A stretch of DNA of 64,000 nt from positions 62,001 through 126,000 of the forward strand of contig JANEZZ010002357.1 of the NCBI GenBank assembly GCA_026122225.1, written 5' to 3'. Source of the stretch: Heloderma charlesbogerti. Its lineage: Eukaryota > Chordata > Lepidosauria > Squamata > Helodermatidae. Numbering within the stretch: position 1 is the first letter of the stretch; every line of letters starts with the position of its first letter. The notes below the pieces were generated by a model. It ran no database searches. It saw nothing but the letters and a program-made list of their open reading frames with translations, and had not been told where the DNA came from. Position numbers and translations under genes: made by a program. Shown here piece by piece: positions 42,867-55,192 of this stretch.

Positions 42867-44839
42867 AGGAACTATGGACGGAGGTCCGTAACATTGTTCA
42901 GGAGGCAGCAACTCAATCCATCCCAAAGAAAAAGAAAAGCAAGAAAGCCAAATGGCTGTCTGAGGAGGCTTTACAAGTAGCTGAGGAAAGAAGGGAAGCG
43001 AAAAGCAAGGGAGAAAGGGGAAGATATAGCCAACTGAATGCAGAGTTCCAGAGAATAGCAAGGAGAGACAAAAAGGCCTTCTTAAATGAACAATGCAAAG
43101 AAATTGAGGAAAACAACAGAATGGGAAAGACTAGAGATCTCTTCAAGAAAATCGGAGATCTCAAGGGAACGTTTTGTGCAAAGACGGGCATGATAAAGGA
43201 CAAAGAAGGCAGGGACCTAACAGAAGCAGATGAGATTAAGAAGAGCTGGCAGGAATACACAGAGGAACTATACAGGAAAGATCTTAATGTCCCTGATAGC
43301 CATGATAGTGCGGTCACTGAACTTGAGCCGGACATCCTAGAAAGTGAAGTCAAGTGGGCCTTAGGAAGCATGACTAACAACAAAGCTAGCGGAGATGACA
43401 GTCTTCCAGCTGAGCTATTTAAAATCTTAAAAGATGATGCTGTTCAAGTGCTGCACTCAATATGCCAACAAATTTGGAACACTCAACAGTGGCCACAAGA
43501 CTGGAAAAGGTCAGTTTACATTCCAATTCCAAAGAAGGGCAACGCCAAAGAGTGTTCAAACTACTGTACAATTGTGCTTATTTCACATGCCAGCAAGGTG
43601 ATGCTCAAAATCCTACAAGCTAGGCTTCAGCAGTATGCGAACCGAGAACTACCAGAAGTACAAGCTGAGTTTCGAAGAGGCAGAGGAACTAGAGATCAAA
43701 TCGCCAACTTTCGCTGGATCATGGAGAAAGCAAGAGAATTCCAGAAAAACGTCTATTTCTGCTTCATTGACTACGCTAAAGCCTTTGATTGTGTGGATCA
43801 CAACAAACTGTGGCAAATTCTGAAAGAGATGGGGGTACCAGACCACCTTACCTGTCTCCTGAGAAACCTGTATGAGGGTCAAGAAGCAACAGTAAGTACC
43901 AGACGTGGAGCAACGGATTGGTTCAAAATTGGGAAAGGAGTACAACAAGGCTGCATATTGTCGCCCTGCTTATTTAACTTCTATGCAGAGTACATCATGA
44001 GAAACGCCGGGTTGGATGAATCACAGGTTGGAATTAAGATTGCCGGGAGAATTATCAACAACCCCAGATATGCAGACGATACCACCCTAATGGCAGAAAG
44101 TGAAGAGGATCTAAAGAGCCTCTTGTTGAGGGTGAAAGAGGAGAGTGCAAAAGCTGGTTTGAAACTCAACATTAAAAAAACTAAGATCATGGCATCTGGC
44201 CCCATCACTTCCTGGCATATGGAAGGGGAAGAAATGGAAGTAGTGACAGATTTTATTTTCTTGGGCTCCAAGGTTACCGCAGACGGTGACTGTAGCCATG
44301 AAATTAAAAGACGCTTGCTCCTTGGGAAGAAAGCTATGGCAAACCTAGACAGCATAGTAAAAAGCAGAGACATCACCTTGCCGACAAAGGTCCGTATAAT
44401 CAAAGCTATGGTTTTCCCAGTAGCAACGTATGGCTGTGAGAACTGGACTATAAGGAAGGCTGAGCGCCGAAGATTTGATGCTTTCGAACTGTGGTGCTGG
44501 AGAAGACTCTTACGAATCCCCTGGACTGCAAGGAGGTCAAATCAGTCCATCCTCAAGGAAATCAACCCTGAGTGCTCATTGGAAGGACAGATACTGAAGC
44601 TGAAGCTCAAAAATTTTGGCCATCTAATGAGAAGAGAAAACTCTCTGGAAAAGACCCTGATGTTGGGAAAGACTGAAGGCAAAAGGAGAAGAGGATGGCA
44701 GAGGATGAGATGGCGAGATAGCATCACTGATGCAATGAATATGGACTTGAGCACACTCCGGGAGAGAGCGCAGGACAGGAAGGCCTGGCATACTGTGGTC
44801 CATGGGGTCACGAAGAGTCGGACACGACTGAATGACTGA
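42860..44839 (+). pseudogene. BovB ORF2, reverse transcriptase and C-terminal part
   Basis: A 659-codon open frame, the longest in the window. It begins at a GTG that is an internal Val of ORF2, not a natural start. Motifs: FIDYAKAFDCVDHNKLW at about residues 302-318 (catalytic Asp), KGVQQGCILSPCLFNFY near 358-374, RYADDTTLM with YADD at 404-407, and the cysteine-bearing C-terminus ending GVTKSRTRLND. This half looks fully intact. Only the upstream insertion and stop separate it from a continuous ORF2. Confidence 0.92.
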
Positions 44840-44871
44840 ACAACAATAACAACAACAACAACAGTGTTCTT

Positions 44872-45124
44872 AGCACAGCAGTTAATCCTCAGAGACTGTC
44901 TCCCTCCATGCTAAGATATTTTGGGTGACATGGCAGCTGCCTCCCGAAGGTTCCTTGCATGTTGCAACTTCAGATGGCAAGGGTACATTGAGAGGATCGC
45001 TGAAAAGCTGCTCTCAGATTCTTTTCACCAAATCTGAGGATGCTTAAGTATCTTTCAGAAGCGGCACAAAGCTCTTTATTTGAGCAATTATAAGACGGTA
45101 GAGGGTAATACAACTTCTAATGTT
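44872..45124. other. Short unassigned flank
   Basis: Continuation of the sequence interrupted by BovB; no family recognised. Confidence 0.4.
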
Positions 45125-45246
45125 TGATTTATTATTTTTCCACCTCACATTTATGTTGTTTACTGTTTAAAAATTTTACTACTGACCCTGAGCTTTCACT
45201 GACAGGGCTGGTTAAAAAGCTGAATAAATACATGAAATAAATACAT
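45125..45246 (+). mobile_element. L2-type LINE 3' end
   Basis: GACAGGGCTGGTTAAAAAGC followed by TGAATAAATACATGAAATAA resembles a decayed L2 end and tail. Confidence 0.45.
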
Positions 45247-45899
45247 TTCTTCTCAAGATGGATCCTTCTCATTTCATTCAACATCAAGAACAAGTGCAAC
45301 CCAGAGAACATTAAGCATGTTGAAGGGCCACTGAAATTAATGTGGGAAATCACACACACACAGCTTCCAGTTACGTCCTCATGGTCCCCACAGATCACTT
45401 AACCTGAGGCAAGGTTGAGGGGATCCCTTGTAATGGTATGCATAACCTTTGGCCTTTTCAAACCACAGGCTACAGTTTCATTCTCCCCCTTCTCACTGAG
45501 CTATTTTTGTGACTTACAACAGCACAAATGACCTTCAAGTAAGCCATTACTTGGCAGTTTATACAGCTTCAGTGTCTCCTCTTGATGATGACAGACTGTG
45601 TGGAGATCCCTTACCACCTGTCATCATTAATAGGTTTTTCTACCACACCGGTGGCAGATATTTCACATGAATTTATTTTTTCCTCCTCTTGAACTGTGGA
45701 AATGGATATAATTCCAGTTATATTTGGGATATGTTCTGCATGACCACATCTCACAATCCACTCTTTGCATTGAAATCTCTGCTTGTTGTAATCACTACCA
45801 TCTGTATATGCTCATGGTCAATGGCATTAAAGCTACTGAGACGTCCAGGAGAATTAGTAAAGTTACCTTCCTGCTGTCCTTCTCCTTCTTGCAGCATAG
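45247..45899. other. Unassigned non-coding stretch
   Basis: Nothing recognised, although the last part could belong to the minus-strand L2 that follows. Confidence 0.4.
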
Positions 45900-46640
45900 G
45901 TCATCCATCAGGAGTTTAAAAATGTTCTGTCTTGCTGAATTGCTGCATCACCCTCAGCTTTCCAATAAACGAAGGAACTGGGCTGAACTGGGTTGTATTC
46001 TACAGCAGACAGTGCTTGGGAACAATTGTATCAATTGCTGGAGTAATCCCTCTGTCCACAGAGTAATGAGAGTTCTGACAGGAGCCCCAGTCAACTGGAA
46101 ACTTCTCGACAGCTGTCAGGATGGACCATCCTAATAGGTCCACCAGCCGTGTGGAAGAAACTGCTCACTATGAGTCTAAACCTCACCAGGAAATGATCCG
46201 GCCATAACCAGGGAGACAAAAATGTTTCCCGTTCTTAGATCACCCACCCATCCAGATGAGAACCATGTCCAGCACCCATTGTCATAGTACCCATGAAATT
46301 CCATGCCAACCCTGGCAAAACAGTACCAGTATGAATGATTAGGCTACCTGGAACCATAAGCCTAGGAGACCTTGATGCCACATCCAAGAGCATGGCCATC
46401 AGTACACCAGCAGCTGGGTGGTCAGCGCACCAACAGAACCCATGATTGTTTCTGCATACCCAACACCAGGTACAAACACTCAGAACTGGAGGACATCCTG
46501 ACAGCACCTTGAAAAGGGAGATGGGATCTGCACAGACCACTGCAAATTTCTTCCCCACCCCCAAGACCTGCTGGCCCTGTTGGTGCTGCACGAAGACATA
46601 GGGACAAAGCCAGGAAAGATCAGCTCCCCTCCTTAGGTCT
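45900..46640 (-). mobile_element. L2-type LINE, decayed endonuclease region, minus strand
   Basis: The complement matches the L2 at 59.7-60.2 kb: GAGTGTTTGTACCTGGTGTTG near 46470, TGGAATTTCATGGGTACTATG, then GGATCATTTCCTGGTGAGG and GTGGACCTATTAGGATGGTCC near 46130-46200. Many stops and indels break it, so it is much older than the plus-strand copy. Confidence 0.75.
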
Positions 46641-46962
46641 TAATGATATCAGCCAAGCCATTCATTCCATTCATTCATTCCATTTGATCCATTCAGGATC
46701 AAATCCTCCAGTTCTGAGCATTTGCACCTGGTGTTGGGTGTGCATTCAGGATGAAAACCTGAATGAGACATGTTTTTATTTCAACTAATCTGGGATTTAA
46801 CAGTAGTGCTATCAGGGCAAAGAGCAAAGGACACACTGGCAGCACAACTCTGGTCTCCTTGGCTGACTGGAAAGTTTTAATATATCTGACCTCTCTTCTC
46901 CCCAGCTAGCTCATCCTATCCCCCCACCCCCCATCTCTACTGGAAACCACTTGAATCTGGAC

Positions 46963-47329
46963 CAGTGCTGGCTCCAGGTTTCTGAGGGCCCTTGGGCAAG
47001 GCACCCTCAGTGGGCCCCCTCCCTCAGCGTGTCAACCTTCTCACTACTATTGCCACCACTGCTCTTGCTTGCTCCTACTCCTCTTTCCCACCATTGCTAC
47101 CACTTGCTTGCCTGGCAAGCAGAGAGCCAGGGAGGAAGTAGGCTGTGGCATCTGCTGCTCCTCCTTTCTACCACCACCATTGTCTGGGACAAAGAGAAAG
47201 GCAGGCGAAGAAACAGATTGCAATGGTGAAGAGGAGGGGCAATTTCAGTGGGCTCTTAACAGTGGGCCTCCACTGGGATGTGGACACTTGGCAGATTGCT
47301 GACCATGCCTACCCTTGACGCCGGACCTG
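46963..47329. mobile_element. hAT-type element, 367 bp
   Basis: Starts CAGTGCTGGCTCCAGG and ends ACGCCGGACCTG, with a perfect 8-bp TSD ATCTGGAC (46955-46962, 47330-47337). The terminal repeats are decayed to about 60 percent. A related end is visible near 49150-49195. Confidence 0.85.
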
Positions 47330-47337
47330 ATCTGGAC

Positions 47338-49089
47338 ACCCCATCCTCAGTGTTACCCAGGAACATGCTAAACGTTCAGCTAGGTAAAAATGTAACAGCC
47401 ACATACAAACACAAACAACACTAGGTGGCAAAGGGCAAATTGCAATACGTAGGTACAGCTAGATAAAACTAATAGATCGAACACAATAGCAGCAGAATAA
47501 TATAGTAGCCACAGATAGTAAAATGCAATGTGCAATATAAAAATAAATTAGTGCAGTATTAAGAGTGCAAGGCACAGTGAATCCAATATCTTTTTAAATA
47601 CAGAAATCTTCCGAGCAGCATTTCTTAAATCAATGCATAAAGCACTCAGTGTTAAAGGACGCAGTGTAAACGTACTTAACGTTAGCATTCAAACATGCCA
47701 GGGGACAGAGAAATGATCACCAGAACTCATATAAGGGCTACCGCTTAAAGCTTGCTAGTTAAATAAATAAAAACAAATATACACTGATGGCATAATAATG
47801 TGTTTTAAGAATTATAACAGTTACTGATGTGTACTGACATCTGTATTGATTTCTGACACATTCACTGATTTTTGTGCAGAGTTATTCAGAATCGCTCTGC
47901 TTCAAGGTATGTGCTTGCATATCTAGTAGGTTTTGGCACTATGCATTCTGGCACTATGAAATATATGTGATTATTATTGAGTTACTAATTATTACTGCTA
48001 ATATACCAGCACGTTATTTGTTAATAATAATATTTAATTCAATTCAATACAAAGGATTAAACATGATTAATTTGACAATTTTAGCAGCTTAGCTCCCACA
48101 CTTAATGTTAACATACCACTGAATCACCACATCTCTTTTTCTTTGGTGACGCATGTTCACTGAGTCATACTGATGTTGTGGCCTTCTCAAGAAACATGCC
48201 TCCTGCCAATATGGCAATAAGAAACCTATTAGAAGTCTGCCAAACTGGACTTTGACAAGGAAAAGATTTGCCTCCACTTTATTATTGTCAACACATTTGG
48301 GCCATTGTAGCAAAGTCTGTAACGGCCACCAGAGCATCAGTACCTTTGAAAGTGGTTCATCCCCATTTGCTAGGTCCTGCCATGCTTGTAACCCAAGAAA
48401 CTGAGCATCATTTAAGGGTTTAAAAGGTAAGATAACATGCTGTCTTAAAAGACTTTATGCAGTTCCTTGTTGATGGCTGATATCTCAGGGATATTTCTTA
48501 GCTTATGTTTTTATGGCATACACCTCTAAAAATTGTTAAATGTACACCTAAAACCATAACATGTGTCATGTTTGAGGGGCCCTCAGACAAACTAAATTTT
48601 ATTTGCACCAAGCCAATGGCCATTGCCATTTGTAACAATATTCATACAGGTATACATAATCAAGCATAAAACAAAAAGTAATGCTGTCCAGTGTCCATAA
48701 AAATCTACCAAAGGTTTAGGAAACAAATAAAAACATTACATACAACTAAAACTCAGGATATCTTTGAAGTCCTGGCTTTAGTAGCAATTGCTAAACATTT
48801 TGCCATTTTTGCTGTGACTAACCTGTCGCAGCCCTCCAGAAAGCCCTCAGACAAAGTGCCGTCCAGTCGCCCACCTCCAGGTGCCAGCCACCTGGGAATC
48901 TCCACAGAGTGCCACCCCTATCCCAGGCAGGTATGACTTTTTTTCCTTTCAAAGGCCCAGCACTGAAAAAAGAAGTGTGAGGTTACCATCTTCTTTCCCC
49001 TAAGCGACATAGCATCGCTATGTTCGCAGTGGGCCCCAAAAGTATTGGGGGACAGCTGCTGTAATCTCCCAGCCTAGTGCTTCTCCTTT
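47338..49089. other. Long unassigned stretch
   Basis: About 1.75 kb of AT-rich sequence with no recognised repeat or exon. Confidence 0.45.
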
Positions 49090-49234
49090 TAATGCCAGGC
49101 CCTTACAATTTGAAAAATGAATAAATAAACCTGGTGTCAGCCCTATGGGCTCCAGCATTTGCCCCACTCTCTGGGGTGCTAATGCTGGCCCTGATATATG
49201 CACATGACAAATATATGTTTTAATTGTGTGTGTG

Positions 49235-49620
49235 TCTGAGATGGTGACAGGATGGCCACATGAATCGCCCCAAAAGTGGAAATATATCACCAAAAAAGAG
49301 GATTGTGAAATGCAAACATTTCTGTATGCTGATTTATACGGGGGTTGGACTCGATGGCCTTATAGGCCCCTTCCAACCCTACTACTATTCTATGATATGT
49401 ATATATGTACATTTACAAAAAATTATAATTTAGACAGAGATACAGTACATCTCACTATAGTGTGGTCAAATGTGACCAGGTGACCTGTGTTCATCCTGCT
49501 GTCTGAGTACGAGGTATTGACAGGCAATAGTTCTTATGGTCTTTATCTTTAAACTGGACTTGGAGCAGGCAGCCCTTCAAACAGAGCACTCTCCTCTGTA
49601 AAAGATGATACCTTTTAGGG
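49235..49620. mobile_element. hAT-type element, family C, inverted, with a CR1 scrap inside
   Basis: GATGGCCACATGAATCGCCC at the left and CAAACAGAGCACTCTCCTCTG at the right follow the order of the copy at 25217-25601. A short CR1 3' end (49337-49396) lies inside. Ends are approximate. Confidence 0.6.
49337..49396 (+). mobile_element. Very short CR1 3' end
   Basis: About 60 bases: GGGGGTTGGACTCGATGGCC, AGGCCCCTTCCAACCCTAC and ATTCTATGAT. It is an extreme 5' truncation inserted in a family C element. Confidence 0.8.
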
Positions 49621-49918
49621 AAAGGAGATAGGGAAAATGTGTAAAGGAGTGTGGACTGGCTGCGTACTACTGCAGTATGCACACACGCTGGTAAAGACGT
49701 CTTTGCCACCATGTACTATTATGAAGTGTCCTCCAGCCCTCATAGAAAGTCAGTCTCTTCCCTCACCCCCTTTATGCCTTTCCTGGAGGGCAGAAATTGC
49801 AATGAAGAATTATTGGCTCTGCCACAGGGGTCTTGAAATTTCTCTGCACACATTTTTCATCTGACTTTTTATTTTGCTTCAGCAATAGGTATATATAGCC
49901 TAGTAAAATAAAAATTAG

Positions 49919-50038
49919 GGCACAATCCTATGCATGTTTAGACCAAAAAAAGTCCTACAACTCCCAGCATTCCCCAGCCAGCCATGCTGGTGGGAGTCGT
50001 AGGACTTTTCTCTGTCTAAATGCGCATAGGATTGCACC
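49919..50038. mobile_element. Palindromic MITE, family B
   Basis: About 120 bp; arms GCACAATCCTATGCATG...GTCCTACAACTCCCAGCAT and their complement around a loop near GCCAGCCATG. Same family as 18247-18372. No TSD was resolved. Confidence 0.8.
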
Positions 50039-50384
50039 TTTAAGCTCTCTCTTAAAAAACAAACTTCCTGATGCCTGAATGGGTCAGCAGGATCACCCTG
50101 GTGGGGAAAAGGTCACAGAATGTTCACAATCAGTTTAGCTGTAGTGAGAGAAGGAAAAAGTCTTGAGGAAGGAGAAAAAAAAAAACGTACACAGGGCCTA
50201 GAGAGAGGAAGTGATGTGTGCTGCTGAAAAGCCTCGGATTGGTTCTGAGTGTCACGATCCATAGGGTGATGTTTGTGAACTGCTGGGATTTAAAAAATAT
50301 TAAGGTATTAAAATGTTCATGATGTACTTCTGAGGATAGTGTCTGGGCCATTCCTCTTAATGCTTTCTATTTCATGATGTGGGA

Positions 50385-50590
50385 GAGCAGGTGGGAGGAG
50401 AGGCCTTGAAGTTGCTTACCAACAGCAGACTAAGCAGAGACCCAGGTCACCTGGTCACAGCCTCTTCCATTATGGCAAGATGCATTGCATTTCCAGTTGA
50501 ATTACTGTAATTATTTCTAAACTTCCGTCTATTATGTATAAATCAGCATGTGTGAATTTTATGCAAATTAGTGTCATGTTCTTTTTGTTG
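50385..50590. mobile_element. hAT family C fragment
   Basis: GAGGCCTTGAAGTTGCTTACC then AACAGCAGAC, and TATAAATCAGCATGTGTG further on, parallel the middle of the 26842-27117 element. Confidence 0.45.
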
Positions 50591-50773
50591 TCAACGTGCG
50601 AGTGGTATATATGCATGCATGCTCCATTCACCTTCCACTGAATGAGGCCAACAGGCGAGAGATCCCCTGTTCTGTGAATGTGTTTTGAAGGTGTGAACAA
50701 GGCTAAAGTGTTAGGTGATCAAGTGATGAAGGGAGGCACATGCTGGCTGAACCAGTCCTTGAGGTGCCCTCTT

Positions 50774-50905
50774 GCCAGTGGAGGCTGGTGGCTCCGATGT
50801 CAGTGGGGTGGTGAATCCGCTCCGGGTTTCAGTCAGAACCAGTCAGAATGCTAAAGGAGCTGTCCAAGGTGTTTCTCCTTTGTATTGGGGTTTAGTCTGC
50901 AGTGC
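50774..50905. mobile_element. Partial repeat with CAGTGGAGGCTGGTGGCTCC
   Basis: The CCAGTGGAGGCTGGTGGCTC start is a repeat end I recognise as common in squamate DNA and looks hAT-like. The other end was not found. Confidence 0.4.
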
Positions 50906-50909
50906 AATG

Positions 50910-52280
50910 CACACTTTTCAATCTTTGTAGAGGCAGTCTGAACTACAAGTATTAAGCATATGCAAGCCAACCCTTAGGAGAACCTTGATCTATCTGCCAA
51001 CTGATGCCATCATCCCTAGCACAGACGTGATGTGCCAAGCAATTACAGAAGCTTTCTTTTTATTGCTTGGCCACCTGTTGCTCACAGCACTGCGTTAGCT
51101 CTGCCAGAATCAAACTCTTGGCAGTGACAGAGTAACTAAAAGGTGATGTGCTTTGGGGGTGGGTGTGTGTGTATTAGTTCTTTTTCTTGGAATAAATTAG
51201 GGTAGTTGTGAAAAGCATCCCCTCTCCTCTAACAGCATGTGTCTTGTCTGTTTGTTCCACATCAGGTTAATTGTAAAGGCTCCTTCTCTCTCTTTTGTTC
51301 GCATGTAACTAAGCAAGTACCTACAGATAGGGAAACGTTGGAGGGCGGGAGGGAAGAGAGAGAATGAGAGAGAGAGAGAGAGAGAGAGAGAGGAGCAGGA
51401 TTGGGGGGACTATCTATGCGGTTGAAGAAACCACTGTTTACTCCAAGACCCTTGAGCTGGATGTTGTCCCAGAGTAAATGCATGCAAAGTCAAATGATGT
51501 TGCTTTTGTTAAACTACAGATAAAAAAGGAAGTCAGGCCTGGCAACTAGTTACTAGCTCTCCTTCTGTACAACTGTCTACAGTGCTCCTGCCTTGCACTC
51601 CCTTTCCACAAATGGTAGATGGAGAAAAGCAGCTAGTGGTACTATCTGATATTCATAGTAATAGTTTCTTGCCCTTTGCTCTGCAGGCGGCAGAACGGGG
51701 TACCCAAGTGGCTGCCTTATTAAATCTCCGTGGCCCCTAGGAAGTGTGGAAGGATTGGAGCTTTATTTTTCCAAAGTTAAAAAAGCGGTGGTGGTGGTGG
51801 TGGTGGTGGTGGTTTGTGGCCCTCGGCACTTCATCCAAGTAAGGTAAGCTAAGATAACCCCTCCCCGCATACCACAAAGCTTGGTGAAATTCACCTGCCC
51901 CCACCCATGAGACAGAATGTTCCCCCTTTCACAGGGATGAATGATTCCCCCCAAAAGGGGTGGGAAATTCAGCTCAGCACTACCGAGAAGTAAAGATAAT
52001 CGTACTGCATCCTACGCACTTCTAGAGCATAGGATTTCCTCATCAAGGCAGACTTGCAAACAAGTCCACAAAAAACTACCACAACAGAATTCACTGGCCC
52101 ATCTAAGCTAGTCATCCGTGGGCTGCACGAGAAGAACCGCCTGCTTCTGCAATGCTTCTCTGCTTGGTTTCCTCAAGACAGTTCTTATTTGCCGCCAGCA
52201 ACCAGGCAAGTGGCGATGTAGACATCTGTCCTGAGGGTCTGCTACCTTCCCTGCCAAGGGCTCCAACGGGCCTATCTATT
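50910..52280. other. Unassigned stretch with two microsatellites
   Basis: (GA)n at about 51356-51392 and (GGT)n at about 51785-51814. Otherwise nothing recognised. Confidence 0.5.
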
Positions 52281-52291
52281 CCCCACCCCAG

Positions 52292-52538
52292 CAGGGTTGC
52301 CAGATCACAACCTGAGGATTTAAGATGTCCATGGCTGCAGAAGAGGATCCAGCCACAATATCTCCTCCCTCCCTCCTCCTCCTCCTCCTGGTCCTGTTGC
52401 TCACTCTGCCCTCCCCGCAGGGCTCCCGTGTGGCATCCCTCAGTTGGTGGGGGAGGATATGCAGGAGGAGAAGCAGAGCAGGAGAAGCTTTGGTCACTTC
52501 AACAGACATGACCTCTGGGTTGCAACCTGGCAACGCTA
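52292..52538. mobile_element. hAT-type element, 247 bp, long inverted ends
   Basis: Starts CAGGGTTGCCAGATCACAAC and ends GTTGCAACCTGGCAACGCTA; about 26 terminal bases are imperfect inverted repeats. Flanks CACCCCAG (52284-52291) and CACCTCAG (52539-52546) match 7 of 8. The interior includes a CTC-rich run. Confidence 0.88.
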
Positions 52539-52954
52539 CACCTCAGGAAGAGAGCAATGGCGACTCTAAAGTAAAGCCATTTGGGAACAGGCAGTACACT
52601 GCATTTTCATTAGGCAATTCTTATTTATTTAGCATCCCACCCTTCATCTGAGGAGCTCGGGGCAGCAAACACTGAAGACCTCTCCCACGAAGTCTCCTCA
52701 TCCTGCAGCTGTCACCACCAGCAGTCATTCCATCAGGCTGTCCTGAGGGAAACGGGGCCATTCCAGCAGCCCACTTGAAAGACTTAATTCTTTCCTCCTC
52801 CCCCCCATTCCCTTTTCCTTGTGTGCTGTGTCTTTTTAGATGGTAAGCCTGTGGGCAGGGACTGTCTCGTTTTACTGATTTGATATAAGCTCCAGTTTTT
52901 TGGACTTAAAAGCGAGATATGATTACTTCAAACAGATACTAAGTAACAAATAAT

Positions 52955-53112
52955 AAATACGTTCTCCTGAATTTTATCCTCACAACAACCCTGTGAGGGA
53001 GCAACAGGCTGGCCAAAGGTTACTCAGTGAACTTCATTACCCAGCAAATGCAGTAGGGATATGATCTGGATCTCCCTAGTCTACGCCCAGTATTCTAAGC
53101 ACTACATTATAG
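52955..53112 (-). mobile_element. MIR/CORE-like SINE, minus strand
   Basis: ATTTTATCCTCACAACAACC then CTGTGAGGGAGCAACAGGC, GGTTACTCAGTGAACTTCAT and GATCTGGATCTCCCTAGTC is the complement of the SINE core and head. The tRNA-like end near 53110 is decayed. Confidence 0.7.
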
Positions 53113-53114
53113 TA

Positions 53115-54328
53115 GCTCATACTGGATTTTTAATACATTTCATACTCATTTTTAATATACATAGATGCGATCTAATACTTTCTAAGAAAATGTGATTAAC
53201 TCTTTGAGCATATCTGTGAGTTTCTTCCAGGGCTGGTAGTATTTCATACTGTTGCTGAACTGACAAATTGAACACAGAAGATGACTTGATTGCTCTTCAG
53301 TAAGACAAAAAAAGAGAGTGATTGTGGCAAAGGACAAATACCCATTTTCAGCTGTAATGGTGCTGGATATAAGGAGCCAAATAACTAGAGGCAATAGGTC
53401 AATGGTAGGCAGCCTTTTGGGCACCAGTGGACAGATTTGGCAATTTGAAAAACTGTCCTGGCCACCACCACAAAATGGCTGCCATGGGAGGCACAGCTAA
53501 TCACAAAGGACAAGTAACCTGCCCCAAAAGACCACATACAAGGCAGAGGTGGGGGCTGAGCTGGGAGTTTATAGGAGTTTTTCCACATCTAAACATGCAT
53601 AGGATGGAGGCCCTCACTGGGCTTTGAAGCAATTCCAAGTGCTGATAAGAAAATATGCTACTTTTTAAAACAACAAACAAACTAAGGGCTAAGGTGCCTT
53701 GCTGGCTGAAGGTTCACCTGCAACAAGTGAACATACACGTTTCCCCTTGACCACGCTTGTTAGCTTTTGATCCCATCCAATAGTCCTTTTATATTTTCCA
53801 AATATAAAAACACACCCACTAAAAATGAATGATATCTAAGGCAGGGGTGGACAGAAAGTAGACTGACATGTACTGATAAGCTTCAGAGTCATTTGCAGTA
53901 GATCAGCAAAGGTGTCTAACTCCCAACTGTTCAACAATAGCAACAACATAAAGGTGTTTTTTTTTAAAAAAAACTTCTTCTCTAAAAAAAAAAAAAAAGG
54001 CTGCCGAAATGAATAACTTGTGTGTGGGTGTGTGTGGGAGGAGAAAGCAGGCATGGATTTTTGTGTGAAAGGACTGTGAGCTCAGTTTTGGTACTGAAAA
54101 CAAAATCCTGGGGAACCATTCCTTAATTCTGCCTACCTGAGACATGATTTTGCTCTTGGGTCCCGCTGGTGGGCCTGGGGGCTTTAATAACAAACAAAGT
54201 AGATCCTGCCAGCCTAAAGTCTTCTCATCCTGGATCTGAGGGATGGCTCTGTTATGTGAGAAGAACAGAGCATTTCCTGGGGGAAGAGGAGAAGAGGGTA
54301 CCCACATCTGTTGAACTAAATCCATAAA
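53115..54328. other. Unassigned stretch with poly-A/T tracts
   Basis: Homopolymer runs at 53956-53998. A hAT-like GGTAGGCAGCCTTTTGGGC block lies near 53404, but no bounded element was found. Confidence 0.4.
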
Positions 54329-54336
54329 GCTTCAGC

Positions 54337-54587
54337 TAGGGATATATGACAGTTTCATGTCTGTTTGCAAATCGCTTGAAAATGCCCCATTCGCAACCCC
54401 ACAAGTGCACGTTCTCTGAAAATGGTTGGAAATTCCGGAACTTGCACTTGCAAAATGTGCACTCGAAAAATGTGCAACTTTTTTCCATTTGAACCATTTG
54501 AAAAACAGGATGCAGACTGAACTGAGCTTTGAAATAAAGTTCAGAGAATTTCAGTGAGCTCAAGAATCCCTGGTTCTCTCATTCCTA
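54337..54587. mobile_element. hAT-like element, 251 bp
   Basis: Starts TAGGGATATATGAC and ends CTCATTCCTA, with flanks GCTTCAGC and CCTTCAGG (6 of 8). It carries AAATGTGCA and CTTGCACTTGC words like those at 8978 and 38212. Confidence 0.6.
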
Positions 54588-54714
54588 CCTTCAGGCCTTT
54601 GGGATGAAGCTTCCATAAGAACATAAGACCAGACCACAGGCCTGTCTAGAAAGCATTCTTTTCCCACAGTGCCAAGCTTTGCACGCCACCCTGCACTTTA
54701 CAAAAGCCGAAGAA

Positions 54715-54850
54715 CCGTCTTGCTTTTCAAGGCTGTATCATGTGGAACCTGAACACATCCAGGTTCTGACTGTGGCTTTCATTCCAGCTTACCAATTGTC
54801 TAGCCCCATTTCTGGCAGAAAGGCAAGATATACATTTAAATAAATTAATA
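54715..54850 (+). mobile_element. Possible L2 3' end
   Basis: GGCAGAAAGGCAAGATATAC followed by ATTTAAATAAATTAATA looks like a decayed LINE or SINE tail. Confidence 0.35.
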
Positions 54851-55192
54851 GTAGTAACACCTGTATAAATGTTCATGGCTACATTGCCCAGTTCCAAAAT
54901 CTGCATCTTATGGCTGCTCTTGATGTTTGGAATTGGTGCACGGATGGCATTATGGCTCTATCCTAACTTATGTGAGGGTATCTCAATGATTTAACAGGCT
55001 GATATTAGTTCAATGTTTGTTTGTACCTCAGGCCCCAGGCTATCTAGGTTGCAAACTTTCAGAAGTCCTGCTGAGCAGGGTACATACACAGGGAGGAGAA
55101 ACAATTATTGATCAGCAGGCACACACAGTCCACAATGCTGATTTCTTGAAATATCAGCTGAGCAGAAACGTAGAAAGTGGCCAGATGCTAGT

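Larger units (their letters stand above)
41637..44860 (+). mobile_element. RTE-BovB LINE, near full length
   Basis: The 3224 bp element starts CCCCTTCATGGATCACTGCC, the BovB 5' UTR, and ends with GAGTCGGACACGACTGAATG and an (ACA)n-like tail. A perfect 11-bp TSD, ACAGTGTTCTT, flanks it (41626-41636, 44861-44871). It holds a short ORF1, an endonuclease, and a long reverse transcriptase frame. Two lesions are visible: an in-frame TAA at 42454-42456 and a one-base insertion in the run near 42856. BovB lives in squamates and ruminants and is a classic case of horizontal transfer. Confidence 0.97.

Noticed and set aside
52152..52651. Overlapping frames of 80-120 codons on both strands
   Set aside because: They result from CTC/GAG-rich sequence inside and beside the 52292-52538 hAT element, with no protein features.
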